NCBI GenBank assembly: GCA_030998225.1
Contig: JAPYXD010000754.1
Span: 6,634,001-6,698,000 of the forward strand
Direction: 5' to 3'
DNA: 64,000 nt
Source of the DNA: Diplolepis rosae
Lineage: Eukaryota; Arthropoda; Insecta; Hymenoptera; Diplolepididae
Shown: in pieces, positions 19,361-31,173 of the stretch
Layout of the letters: every line of letters begins with the position of its first letter
Position numbering within the stretch: the stretch's first letter is position 1
Notes under the pieces: generated by a model
Told to the model about the DNA's origin: nothing
What the model saw: the letters and a program-made list of their open reading frames with translations, nothing else
Database searches by the model: none
Position numbers and translations under genes: made by a program

Positions 19361-19913
19361 GTTTATTTATGTCTCAAACTTATCCAAATTATTTTAAAAA
19401 TCAGAATTTTTGTTTTTTAAACTAGAATACTTGTCACGGATTAATTTCTCAGAAATTCGTATTTAACTCTTTGAACTGCATATCCTTCGAATTTATTCTC
19501 CAATATCTTTCCCTTTAGTTAATGCACCAAGCGATGAAGAAAGGTTAGGTTGAGCTTAAACAGCACAGGAAGAAAATAGACTCATGAAATTTAACGTGCC
19601 AGCTTTATATAAAGTTAGGTTATGGGGTCAACATCAGAAATCTCCTGTCGTCAGTATCTTATACTAAATTCCATAAAGTTTTATTGCAAAGTCACGTAAA
19701 ATTGTATGAAAGGTCACATATGCATGCTATACACTGTTTAAAATCGGTGCAAGCTGCACATCAAAAACGAACTTTGTACAGAGATCTGCATACAAATCTT
19801 AAAACATCGAAATATCTCAAGAAATACTTATTTTTTAATGAAGTATTTGAATCTGCAATAAAAAATAGATGTTCTAATTCGAAATCCCCCCCCCCCTTGT
19901 TTGCACGGAGAAA
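19361..19913. other. No gene recognised
   Basis: Includes an 89-codon open frame (19684-19953) with His/Lys-rich composition that runs into the next MITE, and an 11-base poly-C run at 19886-19896. I see no recognisable domain. Confidence 0.4.
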
Positions 19914-20182
19914 CTTTTTATATCAATTTTTACTATGGTATTTTTCAATTTAGGGAAAATCGTATCACTTTGAGAATTTTTGTTAGTGAAAATACTAAAC
20001 TTTATAATAATGATGTGAAACTTTAGTATGAACTATAGTAAAATTTGCTATGAACTATGCTGAAGTTTCATATCATTATTATAAAGTTTAGTATTTTTAC
20101 TAACAAAAATTCTCAAAGTGATACATTTTTCCCTAAATTGAAAAATACTATAGTAAACATTGGTATAAAAAGTTTCTCCATG
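19914..20182. mobile_element. CACGG-type foldback MITE, TG target duplication
   Basis: Nearly identical to 11059-11337 in both arms; ends CACGGAGAAACTTTTTATAT and CATGGAGAAACTTTTTATAC. Flanked by TG on both sides. Confidence 0.9.
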
Positions 20183-20936
20183 TGGAGTAAATTTTTACGG
20201 AGTCGCTTTTCCCTCTAGAAAATCAAAAAGTTTATTGTTGAAAGTTTTTTTGTACGATGCGTATATCATGAGATATTTCAAGGTTTCAAGATAAAAAAAA
20301 CTCACCCTGTATTTACAATTATTATCAAGTAATTTTCCTCGATTTGCTGATAATTTTTTTTAATTTAAAAAAACAATTAAAAATTGTCTACGTCAAATAA
20401 TGGACGATAACGGTTCTCAACATTTTATGAAATATTATCATTATGGAAGTTGTTTGAATTTAGATTAATTTGATATGATTATCAATTAATTCTTGGAGAA
20501 TTTAATTTTCGGTAATAAGGTAAAAGCACCAATAGCCGGACGTTTAAGGAAGTGTCATTCAATTTTTTGTATTAATCGTTCTAAATGTGATGCGGAATCA
20601 AGAATTGTCGCGATTATTTTGATGTATGTGTCCTCCCTACTATAACAAAAAGTCCAGAGTTGTGTTTAATCTGAATAATCCATTTTAATAATTCTCTTCA
20701 TTAAATAATGCTCTGGAGCCAATTGCCGGACGGGAAAAGTGAATTGATCCAATAGCCGGACAACGCTGCACCCATACTCGCACAAGAGAATATTATAATT
20801 TGATTGATATGGATTTGATATTTTTTAAGCATAATAAACACTGGGACATATTTACGGAAACATTTTTTAGGTCTACGCTTACAAAAAAAAATATTGAAAA
20901 GATTTTACTAATAGAATTGTTAATGAACTTCATCAT

Positions 20937-22158
20937 ATGAGAAGGTATTGGTTTTATGTGAAAAATGACTTTCGAAATTTTCATCAAATCTTTACGTTTT
21001 GAGACCCTCTGAGTCAGAAAAAACGGTTTTTACGAAAGTATCTGTCTGTCTGTCTGTAGTAGATCGTGTGCGGCATAACTCTCGATAGAATTATCAGATT
21101 GAATTGAGCTTTGGCACATTTTATCGGTGCCGAAAAAGTAAGGACAAGTTCGTTAACCAGCCACATCCAATCAAAATTGAGCACTACTTTTGTGTTTTTG
21201 AAAATAATTTTTTGAAAAAATCAAAAATTTCAATACAGGTTTTTGATAGTGCTCATAAATCTCTACAAATTATCCTGATAACGTTTTTTGATTAAATCAA
21301 AATTAGAAATGTTACAACATATTAAAACTTGCCTAAATGAGCTCTACACATTCTTATTAAGAAATTTCTCGACAGGATGTATATTTTATGTTTTGGTTTT
21401 TAATGTTAAAAAAATTCGATTTTTTTCACCAAAATATGTGAGATACGAAATAAGCGTTGTTCTGCAAAATCGTTTCCTTAAATAAAGTCTACGATTGTTT
21501 TTCCTTTTTGAGATACTTGGAAGAAAATAAATAAATTATTTTAATCATGTAATTTATTAAAAGGTTACTGAAATGTATACAGAAAATCGAGCGCGAAGCA
21601 TGAGTGTCATGATAAGAATGTGTTCCTTAGTGCGAGATGGCTCCCTGGTGAGCAATGAAGGAGTTAGCTTAATCCCTGCTGTCGCCATCTTACGGTCCGA
21701 TCAAGTATTTGCTTGGGGGAAAATATAATCCATTTTTCGCAACTGTGCAGAGGGCGTAAGGAACAAAAGTAGGACTTAAGGAAGAAAATAGATACAATAT
21801 GAACATGCTGGTCGTAAATGGACAACTTTACGGCCGCTCTACAGGGGCTCGAAGTACTACTTTAGTGCCTGTTGTGCAAAAAAGTAATTTAGTGAATTTG
21901 AGAAAATGAGTAATTGACATCATCTTTAATATTATAAAATTGGTTTGAGCTTCAGTATTAAATTATAAGAAATAAACTTAAATGTATGCGAAGAGCACAA
22001 GACCGAGCGCGAAGCACGACGTTCAAAAATTCCGGAACGCGCAGCGCGACGATCGAGTATTACGGAGCGCGAAGCACGACGATCAAATCGCGCGCCCCAG
22101 GCGCGCTCAAACTTGCGAGCGAAGCGCGCGATGAGAATGTGCTTGCAAAGCGGGCATA
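20937..22158 (+). mobile_element. Repeat R1, copy b, internally deleted
   Basis: Starts CATCATATGAGAAGGTATTG, lacking the ACATTCT terminus, carries the (GTCT)n run and GTGTGCGGCATAACTCTC block, then jumps from the first to the last third of the core near 21330. The tail includes three GAGCGCGAAGC-type motifs. A GC-richer piece of about 250 bp is inserted at 21630-21882. Confidence 0.7.
21630..21882. other. GC-richer insertion of unknown origin in R1 tail
   Basis: The R1 tail is continuous in other copies but here is split by about 250 bp that begin TGCGAGATGGCTCCCTGGTG and end TAGTGCCTGTTGTGC. GATGGC near the start and GCCATCTT 50 bp later can pair. Two short frames are open (about 36 codons each). 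No similarity to other parts of the window. Confidence 0.4.
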
Positions 22159-22645
22159 TTTTTTTCTTTCTGTTCTTATTTTTTTTTAGTGTAGCTTCTT
22201 TCTTCTCTGTTTCTTTCTGTTTCTTCTTCAAAAAGCAGTGCAATGTATCGCAGGACACGCGTTCGGTTACTAGGCAAAACGAATATTCATTGACCTAATA
22301 ACCGGATTTCAAATATTTAATTAAAGGAAAATGTTTTTTAATTTTGAAAAATATTATGGTTTATATAAAGCATTTGACTTTAGTGTAAAACGTATTAAAA
22401 TGACAAATGAAGGTAAATGTAAATGTTATTTGCTTAACAAAGACAACGCGTCAGTTAGTTTATAGAGCAGATTTCGTTACATTTCGACCAGCCTTGTGCT
22501 TCAGTAGAGAAATTTTTTTTTTTTTTTTGCGAAGTTTTAATTTCTAATTCAACAAATTTTTCACTTTTTTAAAGTGTACGTTTCGAGGTTTGTATACGGT
22601 ACACCAAAATAGCGATGAGTGATTCATAAATCTCTAATTTTGAGA

Positions 22646-22932
22646 CTAGACACAACGGTCAGAAGTGGTAATTGTGGATTTTCCAATAATCTATGAGGTT
22701 TTTATCACCTATAAAAAATAGTATAAGTTGTCAAATGTCTAACTTCTCGATATTATTGCAAAATATTTAACTCAGCGTTTTTTTGAAGAGGAAGAAATAA
22801 CGGTAAAGCGCATTTATGGTCAGAAGAGCCGACGACAATCATACAATGCTTACTAGTTTCGTGACAACATTGTTGCAATGTATTTTGATTCAGAATTTGA
22901 TGTTTCTCGTCACGTGAGAAACAATGAATATA
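22646..22932. other. No gene recognised
   Basis: Short unassigned stretch between the end of the CAATAGCCGGAC element and the GC-rich block. Confidence 0.4.
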
Positions 22933-23277
22933 TTTTGTGTCCAAACGGGCGGAAAAAGTCGCAATGCATGCTTGTGCGTAGAGCGGCATGCAGTCAATTG
23001 TGCCCCGGCGTCAAAATCGGGCGAAATGTTCATACCGCCCGTTTCAACGGGAAAAATGTTCATACCGCCCGCTCCAACGGGCAAAATATTCATATCGCAC
23101 GAAACTTGACTGCCCGCGGCTAACTACGCACTCGCACGCAACGCGACTTTTTCCACCAATTTGGACACAAAACGTCGTGTGTACCTCGAGCGACATGGTA
23201 GCGATGTGACTCGTGTGAATACCGCCCTCGCTACGCTCGACCGGGTATACTTCGCACTCGTCACAATCGCCACCATG
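22933..23277. repeat. GC-rich inverted repeats around a 30-bp tandem array
   Basis: TTTTGTGTCCAAACGGGCGG (22933) is the inverted partner of the sequence ending at 23172, with GAAAAAGTCGC also paired. Between them a 30-bp unit (GAAATGTTCATACCGCCCG...CAACGGG) is repeated about 2.7 times (23022-23100). A second inverted pair (CATGGTAGCGATGTGAC and its complement) spans 23194-23277. Open frames here read through the repeats and are not genes. Confidence 0.65.
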
Positions 23278-24530
23278 CCGCCCGTATACTATTAATTCAA
23301 CACCGCAAGTTGCACTTTACTTTTTCACACTCGATTCAGAGTAAAATTTTAATTCAAATGCATCTTCGCACTTAATCTAAACACCGAGTCTTTACAATTT
23401 TACACTGCGGTGTAAAGTCATAAGCATTTCTCTGCATTTTTTTTGGAGTGTAAGGTACAAGAAGTAAGAAAAAAATTTCTTCTACCATTCCTTTAGTTAT
23501 CTATTTCGCTATCCATCAATCTCAAACTGCAACTAAATTGATCTTTTGAAAGATTTCTAAAACTAAGTTAAAAATGTTACCTTATATTCTAAATCAAATT
23601 CATAAAATAATAATATAATAATAATCAAAGAAGGTATTGGTTTTGAGGGCCCAAAGAGAAAGAAAAAGTTTGTTAACCAGCTATTTTTGACCGATGATTC
23701 TGGTTTTTTCCATAAAGAACGTTTTTGTAAAAATCAAAAATTCAATTTTCCCATCAAAATAAATAAAAACTCACTGAACTGCGACTGCGTCTTATTAAAC
23801 TCTATGTTCAAAAGTCTTTGACTGTAAATTAATTGTTACTTAATTGTTACTAAAAAAACATTTTTCATATATTTAAATTTTTTCCTGGTAAAGTAAACAT
23901 TTTTTTTTAATATCATGTATTGAATAAAAGCACTAAAATTTGATAAAGTGGTAATTAATTAAGTTTTTCAAGGGCTTCCTAGCTACGGTCCAACTACTTT
24001 AAAACCGATAGAGCCTTAAGAAAATTGAATTTTCTTCTTCATTTGAAATCAAAAACAAATTCTAGAAAATGTGAGTAGCGAAGTTTTTTTTTAAATTTTA
24101 CCATGACAAAGGATCTAGAAAGTTATTCCTAGTAGTTTTGTAAACAAATCGTTTATGAATGATAAATTCAAAAAAATTTCTTGCCTTTTATGTATCAGAT
24201 AATTATATTCCATCCTGTTATTTAATACTTATGGAAATTTTATTACGTTTTCCATTAGCCCACTAAGGGATCAACCTTAGTTACAGAAACATGAATAACG
24301 CAAGACTTCGAAAGTTTTCGCACCCAGAAAAAATTTTTACTGGATTGAGCAAAATCGTCTTGTTAAATGCATTGTTTGATTTAAAAAAATATTTTGGTTG
24401 AACGAATTGAATTTTTGTTCACCTAACAAAACTCTTTCGTTACAGTGAACCATAGTTTTTGGTCTATCAGTTTTGTTAACTTTGCAAAATATCCTCTTGA
24501 CGCTATACAAGTTTTTAGTTCACGGAGAAA
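23278..24530. other. No gene recognised
   Basis: AT-rich. A segment at 23630-23720 (AAGAAGGTATTGGTTTTGAG, GTTAACCAGCTATTTTTGAC) and 23995-24060 (AACCGATAGAGCCTTAAG) resemble pieces of R1, so old R1 remnants are present. Confidence 0.4.
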
Positions 24531-25977
24531 AATAGTTGAAGTAATTTTACTCAACTCTGTCGATTAAACTTGGGACATAAGGACATTTTGAACATCTATT
24601 AAATCCTAGTCGGGTAGAATCAATTTGATATATACCTAATTCACCTAAAGTGAATAACAATAAGCGTTACATAGGGAATAGTAAGGAGTTGAGTAAAACG
24701 TTATCGACGACAGGGCACCAACATGCGTCAGTGGGTTAACATGAAATGTATAAGTATATCACCGACGCTTGAGGTGCTTCAAACCGTAGTTGGGTAAAAT
24801 GAGCATCGGGCGTATTATTTCAACTGGCAATGGTATGGTTCTCTTAAATAAAAAAAAATTCTTACCTCGAGCCTGCCAATAGTCATCCGGTACATACATA
24901 AGCAACTTACAAATACATTCACACCATTCAGACGTAGCCAATCATATTTCAAATTACAAATACACTTAAACATATAACCTTACATATATAAACCTAATAA
25001 CAACACTTATATATAGTACGATACGCTTTCGTCGAATCATACACACGCTCGCTTACAATGCTGAGGTATAAAATTTGGAACTTTCTTATATAGTGACTGC
25101 ATGAGTTATTCAGAGCTTGTGAGAGTAAGTGCCGTCAATAAAATTTTTGAGCCTTACTCAAGTAAAAATAAATCAACTTTTTTCATAAATGATTAATAAA
25201 ATATGTTTTAAAATTACTATAATTAATCAATTATTATAACTATGATGATTAATATATATAATATAATTATTAAATTACATTTATTATACATTTTTATTAT
25301 ACGACGTATGAAGTTTAGTGAAACTAAATTTTCAAATGTACATTAAAAAATTGCATTATTATTAAGAAGTATTTTGTATAAAAACATTTAAAAGAAGGTT
25401 ATTTTATTTTCTGTGTTTTATATTTTCAAAATATGGATTTTACATTTGCGAATTCCAAATTATTATTCTGCCTGAGTAATTTATGTGATATTTCATATTT
25501 TATGTAATACACTTATCGACTTTTTTTTGTTTAAATTTTCATAATATCAATTTAATTTTAAGAATTTAAGTTTTTGAAATTAAAATTTTTTTATGTGTGC
25601 CCAAGGCGCAGATTACTTTCATTCGTTCCTGCGTGAATAGATGTAGCTGTTGGAATAAATCTTGCGATTCACGGTTTACTCAACTCTCGATTGAAGCGTA
25701 GAGTAGAATGAACGGAAAGCTCTACTATTTTTGTGATTCAATAAAAGATTGTTTTTTTATAGTTATACTACGAGTAATAATATATATATTTAAAAAATTT
25801 TAATGCACGCTTTCATACTTCACCCTACGCTTCTGAATTTTACTCAACTTTGATTCATTTTTGAACATTTAATATATCACAAATAAACACAATGATACTA
25901 AATAACTTCTAACTTGTCCTTATGTCCCAAATTTGATCGGAACTTGAGTAAAATTACTTCAACTATTTTTCTCCGTG
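24531..25977. mobile_element. CACGG-type element, 1.45 kb, TT target duplication
   Basis: CACGGAGAAAAATAGTTGAA extends to a TIR of about 34 bp, with further inverted similarity (CTTATGTCCCAA / TTGGGACATAAGG). Flanked by TT on both sides. The ends are the same family as 1403-1676, but the interior is longer, AT-rich and non-coding. Confidence 0.8.
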
Positions 25978-26084
25978 TTGAATTCACTAAATAACTTGTT
26001 TTAGTTAGGTCAACTAAACATTTTGTTGTCTGTATAACAACAAAACTCTTGGGTTGAACGAATCTAAATTTTGTTGACTAAAAA

Positions 26085-26320
26085 ATGAAACATATTTTCA
26101 ATTTCTACAACGAAGAAGCATTTATAGAAAAAATGTTATTTGGGTAAATACGTTTTATTATGCAGAAAAAATTAAATTGAATAATTAAAATGGAGAAATT
26201 AGTCAAAGTTATCGTTTTGTTTGATTTTTTTTGTATAATAAAACGTATTTTCACAAATAACATTTTTTCGATGAATGCTTCTTTATTACAAAAATTGAAA
26301 AATACTATTTCTTCCCATAC
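26085..26320. repeat. Inverted repeat, about 235 bp
   Basis: Left half (GAAGAAGCATTTATAGAAAA, AATGTTATTTG, AATACGTTTTATTAT) and right half are inverted copies around a centre near 26205. Possibly the right portion of an AT-rich MITE whose left portion lies before 24531 (TTGGTTGAACGAATTGAATT near 24400 resembles GGGTTGAACGAATCTAAATT near 26050). Confidence 0.55.
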
Positions 26321-26345
26321 ATTTCAAATGGGGGAGCAATACCTC

Positions 26346-26445
26346 AAGGGGCCATCCATATACCACATGGACAATTTTTCACCACTTCTTGACAACCCCC
26401 CCCCCCCCCCCCCCCCTCCCCAGTTTGTCCACGTGGACATATTTT
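26346..26445. repeat. Relic of a GGGGCCATCCATA repeat with poly-C
   Basis: AAGGGGCCATCCATATACCA, a 21-base run of C (26396-26416), then GTCCACGTGGACAT. This pattern recalls a dispersed invertebrate repeat with GGCCATCCATA ends and homopolymer C. The other end is not present. Confidence 0.45.
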
Positions 26446-27961
26446 ATGAAAATATAGATATTATTGATCTTCAAAAGCAAAGAGGTCAAACGGAGTGATG
26501 AATTGACTGAAAATTTGGATTTATTTGAGAATGGGAGCTTAAACAAGGTTTTTCTGCAGATTTAGGGAAATGTGTGTCCACATGTATTCTAAATAAAATT
26601 AGCCGTTTATGAGGAAAAAATGCCTAAATGACACGTTCTTCGTGTTAATCCAACAAAACACACGATTTATTGCTAGATTCACTACGATTTTTAAACTTGT
26701 ATTTTGAAGGTGTGGATGACTATTAATTTCAAGGGAAGTGAAAACAGTGAATATTTTGCATGGTAATAGTTTTTTTAATGATTATTCAAACTACAAATAG
26801 TTCCGAAAAGTATTTGTTTTCAATAATAAAATGGAAAAAATGATAGATAATTAGTAATTAAGAAAATAAATTAGAAACCACCTGGAGAAATAGTTAAGAA
26901 GAAAGCCAGGGGAGGTGAGATACAAAACATATTTCATGAAAAAAATGGAGATAAACAGGATATGATTGATTATTAGAAAATATAAATAATTACTAGATGA
27001 CAAAAGAAAGTATCTCGCAGTTTGGGAAAAAATCCTGTGCTCTCAAATACTCGTCTTTTTCAGTAATATGTAATTCCTGATTTATAGTAATCGTTCATAT
27101 TCTTCCAATCTCCATTTTCCTCTGTGTTGTTATGTTATTAATGTTGGAATAGTTATTTTTCATAACATTTTTCTTTAGGTCACTAATATTCACTCGGATA
27201 TAGGTCACAGAAGTAATTTCTTTGAATGAAAAAAAATTTTGTTTTATTAATGTCAAATGACAACCTCCATCTATTTTTCAGGCTCTTAATTTTACATGTA
27301 CATACCTATGTATATACATAAACAGAGTGTTCAAGTTTGTTCCTCTCGCACTCACATCCTATTCTGTAACCCACTCCTGGCCATCCTGTATGTATATATG
27401 TATATATAAAACCTCTGTTAGGTATTTGTCTAAAGCACCCTGAAAAAAAACTGTACACAACATATAAGTATACATACGTATTGTCTACTTTTCACAGCAT
27501 AGTAAAATCTGCAGATTTACTGGAGTGTGAATATCTTCAAAGGTATATATATGCAAGAAAACATATAAAAATGAAAGTGGAACGCTTATTTTGTTAGTTT
27601 TGATCAGTATTTTTTGGTACTAATTCCAATCAGTGACTAAATTATAAGAAGTTATCAGTTTAATCTAATTGATTTTTCAGCTAAAGTAACTGGAAATTTA
27701 TAGTTATATCAGAGTCTTGATATGCTTTTATAAAACAATACCAACCATCAGAGGTTTATTGATTAGATATGTTGAAAAGATCAGAATAATTAAGTGTCTA
27801 GTTCTGTGGAAATTAACATGGAAAGTATTAAATCAGACTTCATCAAAAGTTCCCTGCACATGAATCGAACTTTTCCGGCATGCTATCACGTACTATAAGC
27901 GTAAACGTTTTGAATTCCAAGATGTTTTTCAGATTCCAATTGAGTTATCAAATCAAAGAAG
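26446..27961. other. No gene recognised
   Basis: About 1.5 kb of AT-rich sequence with TATATGTATATA-type runs near 27300-27420. I see no inverted-repeat element or convincing exon. Confidence 0.45.
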
Positions 27962-28718
27962 CCCGTGCAGAAATTGCCCAACTTGTTCCCAAGTTCCGAT
28001 CCGGGCCCGATCGGATTTTCCACATGTGGCCGCAGGGCGGCACATGGTGTGGCCCGGGTTGGAACCACATCGGATTATTATAGACAAGATTATTTTCAAA
28101 TTTTGTGTTGTGGTTGTGATATTGTAGTGACTATATTGAAATTATGATGCCAAAAGCAAAAAGTGCATGGCGAGTTCGGAAGCACAGAATCGTTGGTGAG
28201 ATTTCTTATATCCGCATTATAGATCAAGTTGAGTTAATTCACTAGATTTATTACATAAATTATAACACTGTAATGAACTAGATTATTACTTGAAATATTT
28301 TGTTATTAACGGTAATTTGAAAAAAAAAGAAAATTATAATTTTAAGTTTAGAACGCTATTGTGTTTCATTACTTTTTATATCGTATATTCAATTTTCCAA
28401 AGTGAATTTTTTAGAAAGAAAATTATTAATAATGTAATTTATTTTTAGATTCAGAAGAATCGAATAGTTCTACAGACTACGAAGATGGGTTTAAAGATTA
28501 TACTGTTTGTATAATTTTAATTATACTGTTGCATCACTAATCTGAATTTATGAAATAAATTTTTTTGAACCAACTATTTATTATTATTAAACGAAAAGCT
28601 TTTAAATTTTACTATTTGTAGAAATACAAAATTAGAAGGGGCCATATCTGGACCAGATTGGGCCCCCATTTTTTTCGATCGGGGCCCGATCGGCGCCCCA
28701 CCAAAATTTCTACACGGG
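27962..28718 (+). mobile_element. GC-patch element P5 (GGGCCCGATCGG motif), 757 bp
   Basis: Ends CCCGTGCAGAAATTG and, inverted, CCCGTGTAGAAATTTTGGTG. Subterminal GC-rich blocks hold GGGCCCGATCGG / GGGCCCGGGTTGGAA-like motifs at both sides (27985-28075; 28635-28705). The AT-rich middle contains the mini-gene candidate described next. The ends match P4. Confidence 0.65.
28144..28540 (+). CDS. Candidate two-exon mini-gene in a GC-patch element
   Basis: Exon 1 (28144-28195) starts ATGATG and ends before GTGAGATTTC; exon 2 (28449-28540) follows TTTATTTTTAG. Joining them keeps one frame of 47 codons ending TAA at 28538-28540; AATAAA lies at 28554-28559. The product is short, with a basic start (MPKAKSAWRVRKHRIV) and an acidic/serine part (DSEESNSSTDYED) across the junction, then a hydrophobic end. 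I recognise no family. It may be the remains of a larger protein of the element or a captured host fragment. The joint presence of donor, acceptor, open frame, stop and polyadenylation signal is the evidence; each alone is weak. Confidence 0.35.
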
Positions 28719-28953
28719 TGGGCATGCAAAAATATTGAACTATTTTTAAGGGAGCTCTTCACGAACTCCCTAGTGAATTGAGCGTGCAAAAAACGATTGC
28801 AGAATTTTTGTTCGATTTGTGTAAACGATGTTTATTAGATTTATTTATAAATTTTAAGATAGTTTTTGTTGATATTATATTAAAATAACAATGTTTTAAT
28901 AATATTGATGTTGCTTGTACGTAGCAATGAAACACGTAGTCATTTATACATGG

Positions 28954-29060
28954 ATAAACTTGGCAACGTCGCATATTTTGAATTTGCGGTCGGTAGCGAG
29001 CAGGCGAGGAACCGAGCCGCATAACCTCACTTTACTCGATGCGACGTTGTCACGTTTATG
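28954..29060. repeat. GC-rich nested hairpin
   Basis: TGGATAAACTTGGCAACGTCGCAT pairs imperfectly with the sequence ending at 29060 (ATGCGACGTTGTCACG). Inside, TTGCGGTCGG and CCGAGCCGCA may form a second stem. It stands out in an AT-rich context. It could be a MITE core or a structured RNA. Confidence 0.45.
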
Positions 29061-29363
29061 AAGGACATGGAAGAGGTTTTCAAATCACATTTTCTTGTTC
29101 TTTCTGCAACAAATATCTTCTTAGTTAGTTCGGTCACCCCCATTTTTCATTCAACCATTAGAAAATAGAAAATAAAGCAGCTTCTAGTATTTTTTTGTCG
29201 AAAATTAGTTCGGCAACCGCGGTTGGGAAAAATGCTACAATATTTTTTCGAGTTTCAAGAACCAAATAACTTTTTTACATAATCATATATAGTACTTTGA
29301 GTTTGTAAAGAACCTCCTTAAACAGCCCATGACTTCGTCAACTTTTGGAATTTTAGTTTTTAA

Positions 29364-29943
29364 GGGGGACTTCCACCTTGTGCGTTCCAAAAAATCGACT
29401 TTTTTTTTGCATTTTTCGAATCTACGAACTATCGAAAATAGATTCCCAAAAGAATTTGGTGAATCAAGCTAATTTTTAGACTGAATATTCATTGAACATG
29501 CCTCTTCCGTTCGGGATGCTAGATTTATTTTATTTTCAATTTACGCACATTTATAACTGAATGAACTATTGAAAATAGGCCAAAAAATTCATGTTTTTTA
29601 CAAATAGGTGCCATTTCGCTTCATTTAAAAATTTTCGAAAACATATATCCAGAGCGAAAGCCAACACGCTACTGATTAAAACTGTGTTGCGCTTTTTTGT
29701 TTCAGTCGACCTGGGATGCTAAAATCATGGTCATATTTTGGCTCCAACTTTCTAACAAGGTCACGTTCGAGGCCGAATATACCGCGAAAATTTTTTTTCG
29801 AACTTTTCATGTAAATATATTTTTTATCTTGAGGAATAAACGAACAACATGCAAAAAAATCATTGTGATATCTTATGCTATGCTGTTAAAAAAAAAATGT
29901 TAAATTTTGGCCCGAAAACAGAGTCGCAAGGTGGAAGTCTCCC
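29364..29943. mobile_element. piggyBac-like non-autonomous element (TTAA), 580 bp
   Basis: Flanked by TTAA (29360-29363; 29944-29947). Terminal repeats GGGGGACTTCCACCTTG and, inverted, GGGAGACTTCCACCTTGCGA. Just inside the left end is AAATCGACTTTTTTTTTGCA, very like the start of the 13744 element (AAATTCGATTTTTTTTTTTGC), which ties the two families together. No transposase. Confidence 0.75.
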
Positions 29944-30327
29944 TTAAATCATAAATTCTTAGAGGAAATTCACGAGCGCAAGTACATTTTCTTCTGCGAT
30001 GAAAAGTTTTATCCAACTTTGTTTTCAAAAGAAATGCGGTACACATTTTTTTCTATTATTTGGAAAAAATTATTGTTTTTGAAGATAATATTTCCATAAT
30101 ATATGGACAATTTCCCTGATAGGTTACCAATGTTTATGTGTTTAATGCGCCCCGAACACTTGAAAATTCCCAAAAAATTTTTTGGAGTCTTTCGTGCAAA
30201 CCAACAAATATTTAAGTTGATTCAACCAAATTTTCGTTGATTTAACCTAATTTTGTTTGATTTGAATAAATATCATAGGCTATTCGACAAAATGGTTTGG
30301 TTAGATTATTTTAATTTTTTTTCTAAT

Positions 30328-30429
30328 GGCCGGTTGATCCAACCTTCTGATAAGTTCCAAATAAATTTATCACATGTTAAATCTTATGGGATTTTATCTG
30401 GAACTTATCAGAAGGGTGATTAACCGGCC
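30328..30429. repeat. Small hairpin element, about 100 bp
   Basis: GGCCGGTTGATCC...CCTTCTGATAAGTTCCA at the left pairs with TGGAACTTATCAGAAGG...AACCGGCC at the right, stem about 40 bp with few mismatches and a loop of about 25 bp. Confidence 0.7.
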
Positions 30430-30433
30430 CTAT

Positions 30434-31171
30434 GTATAATAGTGAACTGTAAAATATTAAAACAAAAATATTTCATTAGATATACATTTTTCGAAAAGAA
30501 TAAATAATTAAATGAGTGAAAAAATATCAGGTACTTAAAAAAATCAAATATGATTACTTTGATACTACTTTCATCAATCTTCAATGAATGTCTCTTATTA
30601 TTCATAGTGGAAAGTTTTCTTATCATCAAATTTTTATTTTATCCTCAAATCTTAAGAGGGCTGAAGTTTACGTAGTCCCTTAAAATATATGTGTTTTTAT
30701 ACACACACACATATTCACTATTAATAAGAACAAACGAATAATCTCACTGAAGTAAGTGGACACCCTCAAGATTTATGCTACGACTTTTTTCGAAACTTTT
30801 GCTCCTTCAACACCTAACTTTTCTTTACCACCCTGCGTGATATTTCCATATTATACCATTTATATCTCTATGGTGCTCAAGAGAACTAGGAATCACTCGA
30901 TCAAAAGTGATCTGCGAATGAGGAAAAAGTCGTCGACCGGAAGTGACGTTAGGAATGAGAACATTCTTCATCCTGGAATCAAATAAAATTTGAATTTATC
31001 GGAAGTGAATGCGGATATGTGAGCTACTAAAAAATTCATGTAGAAAGGAGCATTAAAATGACAGATCCATAGTTTTATTATTTTTATTCAAGATAATGCA
31101 ATCCTAGAGATTTTAAATATTTATTAACGCCCTAATTTCTTTCATCTATTATATTATAATATAATTAAACA
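30434..31171. other. No gene recognised
   Basis: AT-rich. A 76-codon open frame (30756-30986) has a more mixed C-terminal half (LRMRKKSSTGSDVRNENIL) but no recognised domain or splice context. Confidence 0.35.
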
Positions 31172-31173
31172 TA

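Larger units (their letters stand above)
20516..22645. mobile_element. CAATAGCCGGAC element, interrupted copy
   Basis: TAAGGTAAAAGCACCAATAG at the left matches the intact element at 48674-49877, and the sequence agrees closely up to about 20936, where repeat R1 interrupts. It resumes at about 22158 and runs to 22645, where the right terminal repeat is lost. About 250 bp of the intact element is missing at the junction. Confidence 0.75.

Noticed and set aside
22990..23110. CRISPR-like array of 30-bp repeats
   Set aside because: Units are contiguous without unique spacers, fewer than three in number, and the DNA is eukaryotic in character.
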